From: an uncultured Lachnospiraceae bacterium
GTDB taxonomy: Bacteria; Bacillota; Clostridia; Lachnospirales; Lachnospiraceae
Direction: 5' to 3'
DNA: 64,000 nucleotides
Assembly (NCBI GenBank): GCA_902476265.1
Contig: CABSCP010000009.1
Coordinates: forward strand, 59,240 to 123,239
Shown here: positions 8,388 to 16,902 of the stretch, one piece after another
Position numbering within the stretch: position 1 is the first letter of the stretch
Layout: each line of letters opens with the position of its first letter
Program-made: the position numbers and the translations under genes
The notes under the pieces: model-generated
Told to the model about the DNA's origin: nothing
The model's input: the letters and a program-made list of their open reading frames with translations, nothing else
The model's database searches: none

Positions 8388-9524
8388 TTATCTGGAAAAC
8401 TGTTTCCGGATGACGGAAATAATGAGTTCCATATCCTCTTTTGTATTCTTAATATCGCTGGGCAGACAAAGTCCTCTGTTGAAAATGTCCTCTCCCACGC
8501 TCATGCCTTCCTTCACCTGAATGAAATCGCAGTCCGCGAATACGGGCTGTAAATGCATGGGTTTCCAGATGGGCCTGGTTTCAATATTATATTCCGCCAG
8601 CGCATCCATCACCTGATTGGGCGTCACCGGACATCCGGGCGCAATGGTCATGCAGGAAAGCCAGTTGTTCGCCTCCCCGTCCGGGTTCATGGGGTTCATG
8701 GCAATTTCCGGGATATCCGCAAAGGCTTCTTTATATTGGCGGTAAATCGCCTGTTTCAAGGCCTTATGCTCTTCCAGATGCAACAGCTGTCCCCGGCCGA
8801 TGCCCGCCACCACGTTGGACATGCGGTAATTGTAGCCGATACAGGAGTGCTGGTAATGTCTGGCGGGATCCCGGGCCTGGGTTGCCAGGAAGCGCGCCCT
8901 GGCGATGGCCGCTTCCTCCTCCGCCACCAGCATGCCGCCGCCGGAAGTGGTGATGATTTTATTACCGTTAAAGGAATAAATGCCGAAGTCACCGAAGGTT
9001 CCGGTCATCTTTCCTTTAAAAGAAGCGCCCAGGGATTCCGCCGCATCCTCGATGAGGGGCACCTGATGTTCTTCACAGATGGCTTTTATTTCGTCAATTT
9101 TCGCAGGCGTGCCGTATAAATGCACTACGATCACCGCCGCCGGATGAGGGTACTTTTCAAAGGCCCTGCGCAGAGCCGCTGGATCCATATTCCAGGTTTC
9201 ATATTCCGAATCAATAAAGACCGGAACTGCTTTTTCATAACAGACGGGATTGACGCTGGCGGAAAAGGTCAGGGAGGTGGTGAACACCACATCGCCTTCC
9301 TTCACGCCGGACAAAATTGCCGCCAGGTGGATGGCCGCCGTTCCGGCAGAGATGGCCGCCGCATGGCCGATGCCGGCATAGGCCGCCATTTCTTTTTCAA
9401 ATTCGTTGACGTTGGGGCCGAGAGGGGCCACCCAATTTGTGTCAAAGGCTTCCTGTACAAATTTCTGTTCTTCCCCGTGCATCGTAGGGGAAGCCAAATA
9501 AATCTTCTTTCTCTCCATATCCAT
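8388..9524 (-). CDS. DegT/DnrJ/EryC1/StrS aminotransferase (PglE/EpsN-like)
   Basis: 378-residue PLP enzyme. The Schiff-base Lys lies in YSFNGNKIITTSGGG, the PLP-phosphate contacts in SAGTAAIHLAA, and the PLP Asp in IEDAAESLG. It should transaminate a UDP-4-keto-6-deoxy-HexNAc to the 4-amino sugar, after the PglF-type dehydratase of the same operon. The start is ATG 9524 (GGGAG 6 nt above); a second ATG at 9518 is possible. Its 5' side is separated from the VOC gene by 632 bp that hold two giant hairpins, so its expression depends on transcription through those structures or on a promoter within them. It could also serve the pseudaminic acid route, for which no typical PseC is seen here. Confidence 0.9.
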   Translation of the reverse strand: MDMERKKIYLASPTMHGEEQKFVQEAFDTNWVAPLGPNVNEFEKEMAAYAGIGHAAAISAGTAAIHLAAILSGVKEGDVVFTTSLTFSASVNPVCYEKAVPVFIDSEYETWNMDPAALRRAFEKYPHPAAVIVVHLYGTPAKIDEIKAICEEHQVPLIEDAAESLGASFKGKMTGTFGDFGIYSFNGNKIITTSGGGMLVAEEEAAIARARFLATQARDPARHYQHSCIGYNYRMSNVVAGIGRGQLLHLEEHKALKQAIYRQYKEAFADIPEIAMNPMNPDGEANNWLSCMTIAPGCPVTPNQVMDALAEYNIETRPIWKPMHLQPVFADCDFIQVKEGMSVGEDIFNRGLCLPSDIKNTKEDMELIISVIRKQFSR

Positions 9525-9548
9525 TCCTTTCTCCCTTCGAAGGGGGAC

Positions 9549-9800
9549 GCTCATCCCGCAGAGGGTGGTCACAGGGCCGGGAGCCGTCGGGCGCTGTTCC
9601 ATGCAGTGCAGCGAAAAACGCGGTCCGGCTTTCTTTTCGTTCCGGCTTCGTTGTAAAATTTGGAAACTCGCTTCGCTCAAACAGTCCAAATTTTACAACG
9701 GGAACGAAACGCTGCGCCGGATGCGTTTTTTCGCGCTGCACTGCATCAGTCACAGATCCCGACGGCTCCCGGCCCTGTGACCACCCTCTGCGGGATGAGC
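9549..9800. repeat. Giant hairpin A (252 bp) inside the glycan operon
   Basis: The outer 43 bases (9549-9591) are the perfect reverse complement of 9758-9800. Inside, 13 bases from 9601 pair with 9734-9746, then GAAAAA/GCG-rich and CGTTCC/GGAACG segments pair, and an inner stem GTTGTAAAATTT/AAATTTTACAAC leads to a loop with CTCGCTTCGCTCAAACAG (9667-9684). Frames read through it give spurious peptides. No terminal duplication was found. It lies 25 bp above the aminotransferase start. Between A and B there is also a small perfect hairpin TTTTCCGGC-TG-GCCGGAAAA (9803-9822). Confidence 0.9.
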
Positions 9801-9936
9801 TGTTTTCCGGCTGGCCGGAAAAGACGCAAAACCGAAACCTGAATTTGCTCACTGACTTGAGGCAGGATAACGGCTTGCCCAGTGCACACAACTAACTCAG
9901 CTTTTGACCTTCCTTCCCTGCGGCGCAGCGACAGCG

Positions 9937-10151
9937 CCCGCCGTCCGTGGCTGACCGGGTTTCCGCCGATTTGACGGGCTGTTTCGGAATTCCTTCCGGG
10001 CGGCGGTTCGTTCCCGGTGCGCGCGTATGGGTTGTCTGAGCGAAGCGAGTTTCCCATACGCACACACCGCGTCCGGAACGAAACGCGCACGGATTGGAAG
10101 TCCAAACCGGCCGTCAGGGCGGCGGAAACCCGGTCAGCCACGGACGGCGGG
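9937..10151. repeat. Giant hairpin B (215 bp), inverted partner of hairpin A
   Basis: The outer 32 bases (9937-9968) are a perfect reverse complement of 10120-10151. The middle is imperfectly paired (GTTCGTTCC against GGAACGAAAC). An apical stem GCGTATGGG/CCCATACGC closes a loop containing CTGAGCGAAGCGAGTTTC (10036-10053). That loop is the reverse complement of the loop of hairpin A apart from two or three bases, so A and B are head-to-head. It ends 5 bp below the VOC gene stop. The stem sequences of A and B are otherwise unrelated. Confidence 0.9.
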
Positions 10152-10156
10152 GGGGA

Positions 10157-10543
10157 TCACTCCAGCACCTCAATCATGCCCAGGGCAGGGTTTAGGAAGA
10201 AGGACACACGCCGGTTGTCGATGGCGGGCGCTGTGGTGGGCTCATCGATCCGCATATAACCGTTCTGCTCCAGCCACTCTGCATCCCTGCCGAAATCCTC
10301 CGCTTCATAACAGATGTGATAAGGCGCATTTTTATAAGTCTTGATCAGGCCCGCCACCACGGAATCCGGGGCGTAGGGACTGACCAGTTCGATCAGGTAA
10401 CCGTCCTTTTCCAGAAACAGGATGTCCACTTTCCGGATTTCATCGTGGGTCATCTCTCCTTTTCTGAGATAGCCCAGCGCTTCAAAGGAAGCGGCCGCCT
10501 TCCCGATTTTTTTGACCAGATAGCCGATATGATGGATCTTCAT
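10157..10543 (-). CDS. VOC-superfamily (glyoxalase-fold) protein
   Basis: 128-residue protein with two beta-alpha-beta-beta-beta modules of the vicinal-oxygen-chelate fold. It opens MKIHHIGYLV, where the His is in the usual metal-ligand position; a Glu in YLIELVSP, His in YHICYE and Glu in GMIEVLE fill the other three likely ligand sites. This looks like methylmalonyl-CoA epimerase or glyoxalase relatives, but the reaction is unknown. It lies between the PglF-type dehydratase (21 bp upstream) and hairpin B, in the same operon, suggesting a step on a keto-sugar nucleotide such as epimerisation beside the keto group. That role is inference from context. Confidence 0.8.
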   Translation of the reverse strand: MKIHHIGYLVKKIGKAAASFEALGYLRKGEMTHDEIRKVDILFLEKDGYLIELVSPYAPDSVVAGLIKTYKNAPYHICYEAEDFGRDAEWLEQNGYMRIDEPTTAPAIDNRRVSFFLNPALGMIEVLE

Positions 10544-10564
10544 ACACGATTCCTCTCTCTGCTG

Positions 10565-12445
10565 TCACTGTTCTTTTTTCTCATAATGATAGGTGGGCAC
10601 AATTTCCTGAATCAGCGGCCGGATATCCGCAATTTCGCTCTTGGAAGCATCCTCCAGTTTCTTGAGCTGGACGAAAAACTGCTGTTCGTTCAGTTCGATG
10701 GGGCGTCCGATATGGATCAGCCTATTGTCCGTATCCTGCAGGCCTTCCTCGTCCATCAGAAGCTCTTCATAGAGCTTTTCTCCGGGGCGTAAGCCGGTAT
10801 AGACAATCTTGATATCCTCGTCCACTTTATAGCCGGACAGACGGATCAGGTTTTTCGCCAGATCCAGGATTTTCACCGGTTCTCCCATGTCCAGAATAAA
10901 GATTTCCCCGCCTTTGGCATAGGCCCCCGCCTGGAGCACCAGGGAAACCGCCTCCGGGATGGTCATAAAATACCGGATGATGTCGGGATGCGTCACGGTC
11001 ACCGGGCCCCCCGCCGCGATCTGCTTTTTAAACAGCGGAATCACGCTGCCGTTGGAGCCCAGCACATTACCGAAACGCACCGCCACGAATTCCGTATCAT
11101 AATGACGGTTGAAGGTCTGGATGACCATTTCACAGATGCGCTTGCTGGCTCCCATGATATTGGTGGGGTTCACCGCCTTGTCCGTGGAAATCATCACAAA
11201 CTTCTGAGCATTGTTCTGGGCCGCCGCCATGGCGGTCTTAAAGGTGCCGAACACATTGTTCTTGATGGCCTCGTTGGGACTGTCCTCCATCAGCGGCACA
11301 TGCTTATGGGCCGCCGCATGGTAAACAATATCCGGTTTATAGGTTTCAAACACAGAATTGATGCGGTTGGTGTTCCGGACGCTGCCAATGAGCACCACAA
11401 GCTTCAGTTCCGGAAAATTCTCCTTCAGTTCCTGCTGCAGGTCATAGGCATTATTTTCATAAATATCAAAAACGATCAGCTGGGCGGGTTTATGGGTTGC
11501 GATTTGTCTGCAGAGCTCGCTGCCGATGGAACCGCCGCCCCCGGTGACCAAAACCACCTTATTCTGCACATAGCTCAGAATGGAATCCATATCCACGCGG
11601 ATGGGCTCCCGTCCCAGCAGATCCTCCACCTCCACATCCCGCAGTTTGCTGACGTTGACTTCCCCGTTCACCAGCTGGTAGAGTCCCGGAAGGCTGCGCA
11701 GCTTACAGTTGGTATCCTTGCAGATTTCCAGAATTTCGCGGATCTGGGTGCGGGAAGCGGAAGGAATGGCCAGGAAGATTTCATCGATATCATAAAGGTC
11801 GGCGGACTCGATGATCTTATCCCTGCCGCCCACCACCTTGATCCCCTGGATGAACTGCCCCCATTTATTCTTGTCGTCATCGATGATGCAGCGGATCACC
11901 ATGGTGGAATAATTGCTGGTCACGATCTCCTTAATGATCGTGTTCCCGGCCTCCCCGGCCCCGATGATCATGACGGAAATGCTGTTTTTACGGTTCTGCA
12001 TCTTATGCTTCCTGCTGCGAAAGAAACGGTAGGAAAAACGGCTGGCAAACATAAACATCAGCAGGAAAAAAAAGTAAACGAAGTAATAGCTGTCAGGTAC
12101 GGCCTTTCCGGCCACCTTAAAAAAGTTCAGCCCGATACCCGTGACCACGCTGGACGTCAGGCAGGCCATGACCAGATTCTGCAGCTCCGTTTCTCCTGCA
12201 AACGCCCATAAGCTGTGATACAGCTTAAAGAAATAAAAAATGAGCAGCGTCAGCAGAATATTGATCCACAGGTAATTCTGAATCGGTCTGAGGAACTCTT
12301 CCTGCACCTCATCCACTTTAAAATCATAGCGGATCAGAATCGCCAGAAAGCTGGCGGCTACAATGCTGATGATATCGTAGGCGATCAGCGCCGTCCTGCG
12401 GTAAAACAGCTGATAGTTAAATGGATTTTTCTTTTTTTCCTTCAT
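10565..12445 (-). CDS. Membrane-bound UDP-HexNAc 4,6-dehydratase (PglF/EpsC/CapD family)
   Basis: 626-residue polysaccharide biosynthesis protein. About four N-terminal transmembrane helices (20-150) are followed by a CoA-binding-like Rossmann domain (VMIIGAGEAGNTIIKEI) and a C-terminal dehydratase domain. That domain has NAD motif VLVTGGGGSIGSEL, ISTDKAVNPTNIMGASKR (Met in place of the catalytic Tyr, with Lys), and RPGEKLYEELL. This is the PglF/WbpM type, which converts UDP-GlcNAc to UDP-4-keto-6-deoxy-GlcNAc with retention at C5, the first step towards bacillosamine-like sugars. ATG 12445 has AGAGG 7 nt upstream, and its start lies inside the end of the polymerase-like gene (29-bp overlap). 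Confidence 0.93.
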   Translation of the reverse strand: MKEKKKNPFNYQLFYRRTALIAYDIISIVAASFLAILIRYDFKVDEVQEEFLRPIQNYLWINILLTLLIFYFFKLYHSLWAFAGETELQNLVMACLTSSVVTGIGLNFFKVAGKAVPDSYYFVYFFFLLMFMFASRFSYRFFRSRKHKMQNRKNSISVMIIGAGEAGNTIIKEIVTSNYSTMVIRCIIDDDKNKWGQFIQGIKVVGGRDKIIESADLYDIDEIFLAIPSASRTQIREILEICKDTNCKLRSLPGLYQLVNGEVNVSKLRDVEVEDLLGREPIRVDMDSILSYVQNKVVLVTGGGGSIGSELCRQIATHKPAQLIVFDIYENNAYDLQQELKENFPELKLVVLIGSVRNTNRINSVFETYKPDIVYHAAAHKHVPLMEDSPNEAIKNNVFGTFKTAMAAAQNNAQKFVMISTDKAVNPTNIMGASKRICEMVIQTFNRHYDTEFVAVRFGNVLGSNGSVIPLFKKQIAAGGPVTVTHPDIIRYFMTIPEAVSLVLQAGAYAKGGEIFILDMGEPVKILDLAKNLIRLSGYKVDEDIKIVYTGLRPGEKLYEELLMDEEGLQDTDNRLIHIGRPIELNEQQFFVQLKKLEDASKSEIADIRPLIQEIVPTYHYEKKEQ

Positions 12446-14978
12446 TTGATAACCTCTGTCTTCTATTAGCCCCTCTTTTGGGATTGAAACACAGCAGCGG
12501 CGCGAACACCGCCATTGTGGAAAATCCCAGTGGATTGCAGGGGTGGAACAGCCATTCCACCAGGCTGGCTACAGCAAATCCAATAAAAACGGCCAGCGGA
12601 AGCGCCGCGTTTTTATCCTCTTTTGATTTTTTTACCGCATATACAAACATCATGTAGGCGCTCACCGCGCCGAAAACCAGATACAGGCCGCCCACAAGCA
12701 AACCGTGATCGTGAATGACCTGCAGATAGGTATTGTGCGCATGCACACTGATGGAACCGTCTGGCAGCGGCACGCCCATTTCGTCATGCCCGGTCAGGTT
12801 CCAGTGATCCATATAACACTTAAAAATTTCAAACCGCCCATTGGAAAAATCCTCTGCCTCTTCCGGCCCGAATTCCCCGTCCCCTGCCACCAGGGTTATT
12901 TGGGGCTTTACATAAAGCTCCCTGCTCATACAGAGCATGAGTTCCTCTGCCTCTTCCTTTAAAAGAGACGCATCCGCGAACAACTTGTTGTCCATCACAT
13001 ACTTAAAATAAGAAACCGACATATATCCGGTGGAATCTTTCGGGTCATCCCTGTGGATTGCCGCCGCGGATTCTTCCACTTCATAAATATAGGGATCGTT
13101 ATAAATGGCCGGCAAAATCCGGATCCCCGTATAGGCCGCCGGCAGACACAGCACCGCGGCCAAAATCATGCAGGCCATATTTTTAAAAAATGCCGAAGCC
13201 TTCTGCCTGCAGCACCAGAAGGTTACAAAAGGCACCATCACCACAGTCATCACGATCACCGCCAGATAACCGGTGCGGGAAAGCGTCAGAAACAGAAAGG
13301 ACACGCCCATGCCGTACAAGACAAAAGTTCCCCACAGATCCGTAAACCGCTTTCCGTCCTTTAACCGCATCAAAAGCCGCACCGTCAGCACACACACCAC
13401 CAGCGTCAGATAGGTGGCCGTAATGGTCACGGTGTGGAATACGAAATTATAGCGGGAATAAATCCATGCCCGAAAAGGTCTTCGGGCCAGGCAGAACAGG
13501 ATCGCCAGGGCAAAATTGAGCATGACGCCGCTGCTGAAGTTGAAAAGCAGCCTGTCCCTGTTATCCCATCCGATATAGAACAGATAAAACAGCCCGAAAA
13601 CCACCGCCATGTATACGGGCCATCCACGGGTATTACGAAACAATACCAGTAAAAGGAGAAATACGGCCAAAAGCCCTGCATAAAAACGGTTTACCAGCCC
13701 CCATGCAAACTGTCTGCGGCGGATCTTATCGATCAGGGAAAACAGCACCAGACCGGCCGCCACAACGATGAGGATTTCCGCTTTCAGCATCAGCAGCTTC
13801 TGCCCTGCCTGATCCCCGGCAGGCTTCACCCAAAACCAGGCCTGTCCCCCTGTTCCCAGGAGACTGCACTTTTGGTACTGGTACCAGCACAGGCCCAAAA
13901 TCCCTGTTACGGCGGTCCAGATGATGTTCCTTTTGCAAAACAGCGCCTTCGCCGTTCCCATGGTCAAAAGGATCAGGGCGGACCAGAGGAGCACCTGCCG
14001 GTAAGCCATATCCTGATAAAACTGATACTGGGCATTCATGAAACGGATGCAGCCCCAGAGCGCGCCCGCAAAAAATACAGTCTGCAGCCAGTCCATCCCG
14101 CGCTCTTTCAAAAGCGCTTTCATGGGCTTCACAGGTCTGTCCTGACGCTTCGCAAAAATCACCCAGGCAAAACAGGCGGCAAAAAGGGCGATCCCCAGGC
14201 CGTAAACGGCTTTGTCATCCGCCTTTCCGCCGAACGCATTCCGCCAAAACACTTCATATATCAGATACAGAACCGTAACGCAAAGAGCGGGACCGGCGGT
14301 GAGCCGCACTGCCGTCTGCACCCGCACTTCTTTTATCAGTTTTTGCTTCTTTCTCCCCTGATATTCCGCTGTTCCGATAAAGATTGCCGCCAGCACAAAA
14401 AGGCCGGCATAGAAAACGGCCATTTTTTTCACCGAGGGGCTGTCCGTATAAATCAGCCGCATCACAATATTCTGAGCCTGCTGCACATTCGACACACCAT
14501 TAAATGAAATATAATAGTTGCCAAAGGAAGTCAGCCCGGTATCCCCGGTATTTTCAAATGCCAGATCCATGGGGGTATCCGTGCCCTGCAGCTGCCATAC
14601 ATAAGGCTGTCCCGGTATGGTCTTGATCCCCACCGGGATCCGCAGAAATCCAGGGACCGCCGTCTCCGGCATGGCTATTTCCCGGTTCACCAGGATCTGA
14701 TTGTTTCCGTCATAAACCAGCAGATGATATTCCTTTCCCGCGGATTCCTCCGAAGTGACATACACCTCCAGATAACGCAGATAAGTTCCGTCCGCCAGAA
14801 ACACCTGCTGAATCTGCTGATCCAGCCGCACCTGCGCCGTACCCGCTGCCGCTTCGTTTCCCGCCACCATCCGGTCTTTTTCCAACACACCTGCAGGCCC
14901 CAGCAGAAAAACCGCTGCGGCCAGATAAAACAGGACAATATATGTAATTGCATGACAAGCTTTTATTTTCCGGTTCAT
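12417..14978 (-). CDS. O-antigen polymerase/ligase-like polytopic protein
   Basis: 853-residue membrane protein, first gene of its transcription unit. After one N-terminal helix comes an extracytoplasmic beta-rich domain (about 35-185), then at least ten helices. A long external loop near residues 640-745 ends in SVHAHNTYLQVIHDHGLLVGG, the conserved His-rich stretch of the O-antigen ligase/polymerase (Wzy_C/WaaL) family. The extra N-terminal domain makes it longer than typical Wzy (about 400-450). Predicted job: join lipid-linked repeat units, or pass the finished glycan to an acceptor, outside the membrane. ATG 14978 follows AAGG; the promoter is 75 bp above. Confidence 0.8.
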   Translation of the reverse strand: MNRKIKACHAITYIVLFYLAAAVFLLGPAGVLEKDRMVAGNEAAAGTAQVRLDQQIQQVFLADGTYLRYLEVYVTSEESAGKEYHLLVYDGNNQILVNREIAMPETAVPGFLRIPVGIKTIPGQPYVWQLQGTDTPMDLAFENTGDTGLTSFGNYYISFNGVSNVQQAQNIVMRLIYTDSPSVKKMAVFYAGLFVLAAIFIGTAEYQGRKKQKLIKEVRVQTAVRLTAGPALCVTVLYLIYEVFWRNAFGGKADDKAVYGLGIALFAACFAWVIFAKRQDRPVKPMKALLKERGMDWLQTVFFAGALWGCIRFMNAQYQFYQDMAYRQVLLWSALILLTMGTAKALFCKRNIIWTAVTGILGLCWYQYQKCSLLGTGGQAWFWVKPAGDQAGQKLLMLKAEILIVVAAGLVLFSLIDKIRRRQFAWGLVNRFYAGLLAVFLLLLVLFRNTRGWPVYMAVVFGLFYLFYIGWDNRDRLLFNFSSGVMLNFALAILFCLARRPFRAWIYSRYNFVFHTVTITATYLTLVVCVLTVRLLMRLKDGKRFTDLWGTFVLYGMGVSFLFLTLSRTGYLAVIVMTVVMVPFVTFWCCRQKASAFFKNMACMILAAVLCLPAAYTGIRILPAIYNDPYIYEVEESAAAIHRDDPKDSTGYMSVSYFKYVMDNKLFADASLLKEEAEELMLCMSRELYVKPQITLVAGDGEFGPEEAEDFSNGRFEIFKCYMDHWNLTGHDEMGVPLPDGSISVHAHNTYLQVIHDHGLLVGGLYLVFGAVSAYMMFVYAVKKSKEDKNAALPLAVFIGFAVASLVEWLFHPCNPLGFSTMAVFAPLLCFNPKRGANRRQRLSNEGKKEKSI

Positions 14979-15053
14979 TCAAGCCTTTCCGGGAAGTGTC
15001 TTTGCGCCCGCTGTTTCTACAGGGCAGATTTTCCCACTTTTTAATTCTAATGC

Positions 15054-15083
15054 AGTATAGCACAATCTGACGGGGATTGACAA
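15054..15083 (-). promoter_or_regulatory. Sigma-A promoter of the downstream glycan unit
   Basis: On the minus strand TTGTCA (15083-15078), an 18-nt spacer and TATACT (15059-15054), with TG one base before the -10 (extended -10). It lies in the 112-bp gap above the polymerase-like gene and divides the 27-kb locus into two transcription units. Confidence 0.7.
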
Positions 15084-15090
15084 GGGTACG

Positions 15091-16902
15091 TTACCGCTTC
15101 CTGAAAACCACCGCCGCCAGAAGGGGCAGAGCAAACCAGAAGATCAGCACATATCGCACCAGATAAGTGGGGCCGAGCAATACGGTCAACCAGTTGAGAC
15201 CGGCCGGGAGCAGCGCAAGAAAAGCCTTTGTCCGCCCAGCTGCGATCAGATACAGACCGGCCAGAATCCAGATCCAGCACAAAAATCCGGGCGAAAACAA
15301 CATGGAAACCACAGGGATTTTCTGCGCTCCGTTTTCCCAGGACAACTTCCGGTACTGCTCCTCCAGCCAGGGGAAATGGCTTTCCCGCTGCCCGGGCGGT
15401 TCCGTTTCGAAGCTGAAATAAGAGCTTTCTTCATAATTTCTCCAGCCGTTATAGACATCGATCACCGTGTCCGGATACCAGAAGCCATAGGAGGTCATCA
15501 GCCAGGCGTTGACATAGGTAAAAGGAGCTTTCAGTCCCGTCCTGATCCACAGGGTCTGATATTTTGCAGGATCCTTTTCATAATTTTCCGTCACAAATCC
15601 TGCTTTCACCAGATCCGACAGCTTTGGCGTATACAGTTTCAGGGACTCCTCCGGCAGAATTTCAAACAATGCAGCGCGGTCCTCTTCCCCGAACACCTCC
15701 GGGCTGTAGGCATAGGTCCTGGCCAGCTGCTGGATGGGCACCGTAAAGGTTTCCGCTGCCCCGGTGTCCGCCGGTTTTAAGGCGCTGTTTAACGCTGTCA
15801 CTGTGCCGCCGTACAAAACCAGCACCACCGCGGTCAGAAGTCCCATTTTCCTGCGATATCCCTTTCCCGCCAGAAAACAGAGCACGGGAATCATGAGCAC
15901 AAAAACAATGAATCCGTTGTTGCGAAACAGCGCCGTCACAAGCAGCGCTGCCCCCAGACCGGCAACGGAAGCCTTTCTGCCAAAAAACCGTTTCCGGTCC
16001 TCTGTCATTTCATAAATCAGCACCATGGCGGCCAGCAGCCCTGCCGTATAAGGCATGTCCTTACTGGTACAGAGCACATACATAGGAATCACGGGAAACA
16101 ATCCCAGAAACCAAAATCCCATTCGGCAGACTGTTTTTCCCGCTCCCGGCTCCTCCGTTTTCTGCAGCACCCAGGAAAGCAAAAGCGCTGTGACCACCAT
16201 CTGGACTGCCACATAAACTGCGATTCCCGCATTATGGCTGCCGGTGAGCTGTCCGATTCCCTCCACCGTTTTTCCCAGCAGGAGCACATGCACCAGGGGA
16301 TGGCGGGTGACATAATCCCCCGTCAGCACTTCCTTCCATTCATCCGTGGCATCATAGGCAAAAAAGCCCGGATACACCGCCAGAAAAACCGGAAGCCACA
16401 AAAGCAGCAGCCCGATAGCGGTGAACAGCCATTTCCGCCATCCAAAAGCGGCGTTTTCCCTCTCTCCTGTTTTCCTGCCCTCAATGCGCTCTTTCAATGA
16501 AGTGAACAAAAGCGCAAGCACAGGCGCAGCAAAAAGCGCCATACCTGCCGCCGAAAGCCAGGTCACAGGCGCTTTAAAATCCACATTTTGAACGGTATCC
16601 AGCTGCTTTCCCCACTGACAGAAGAAACCGAAAAGCAGGCCTCCTAAAACCGAGCAGATCCAAATTTTTGCCGGATAAGGCCTCCTTTTGAAAGCCTCCA
16701 GGCAAAGCTTCCAGAATAAGGCGAATAAAAATACCGATCCTGCGCTGTTTGCCGCGGTCAGACCGTCCGGGAATTTCGCCGCCGCCAGGCAGCCCCAGGT
16801 TCCGGCAAAGGCAAGCACTGCCGCCGCCAGAATCCGTATGGTTCCGTTCTCAAGCCTTCCCGCTGTTTGATTCTTTCTCCGAGTCCTGCTCCTGTTTTCC
16901 AC
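15091..16902 (-). CDS. DUF6020-like polytopic membrane protein
   Basis: About 603 residues with a dozen hydrophobic helices. The stretch WLPVFLAVYPGFFAYDATDEWKEV, with YPG and the acidic FAYD motif, followed by TRHPLVHVL, is characteristic of Clostridial DUF6020 proteins, which look like GT-C glycosyltransferases. Function has not been established. GTG at 16902 is favoured because GAGGGAG lies 7 nt upstream; the longer TTG start at 16908 would put the ribosome site too close. The start lies 53 nt inside the GT2 gene, implying translational coupling. A donor made by that GT2 (polyprenyl-phosphate sugar) is a plausible substrate. Confidence 0.75.
   Translation of the reverse strand: MENRSRTRRKNQTAGRLENGTIRILAAAVLAFAGTWGCLAAAKFPDGLTAANSAGSVFLFALFWKLCLEAFKRRPYPAKIWICSVLGGLLFGFFCQWGKQLDTVQNVDFKAPVTWLSAAGMALFAAPVLALLFTSLKERIEGRKTGERENAAFGWRKWLFTAIGLLLLWLPVFLAVYPGFFAYDATDEWKEVLTGDYVTRHPLVHVLLLGKTVEGIGQLTGSHNAGIAVYVAVQMVVTALLLSWVLQKTEEPGAGKTVCRMGFWFLGLFPVIPMYVLCTSKDMPYTAGLLAAMVLIYEMTEDRKRFFGRKASVAGLGAALLVTALFRNNGFIVFVLMIPVLCFLAGKGYRRKMGLLTAVVLVLYGGTVTALNSALKPADTGAAETFTVPIQQLARTYAYSPEVFGEEDRAALFEILPEESLKLYTPKLSDLVKAGFVTENYEKDPAKYQTLWIRTGLKAPFTYVNAWLMTSYGFWYPDTVIDVYNGWRNYEESSYFSFETEPPGQRESHFPWLEEQYRKLSWENGAQKIPVVSMLFSPGFLCWIWILAGLYLIAAGRTKAFLALLPAGLNWLTVLLGPTYLVRYVLIFWFALPLLAAVVFRKR

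Noticed and set aside
9442..10344. Several overlapping open frames on both strands (about 80-150 codons) between the aminotransferase and VOC genes
   Set aside because: They run through the giant hairpins; mirror-image frames arise from the palindromes, and none has a ribosome site or family features.
10988..12211. A 407-codon plus-strand frame
   Set aside because: Antisense to the PglF-type dehydratase; composition is His/Asp-rich as expected for a shadow frame, with no homology features.
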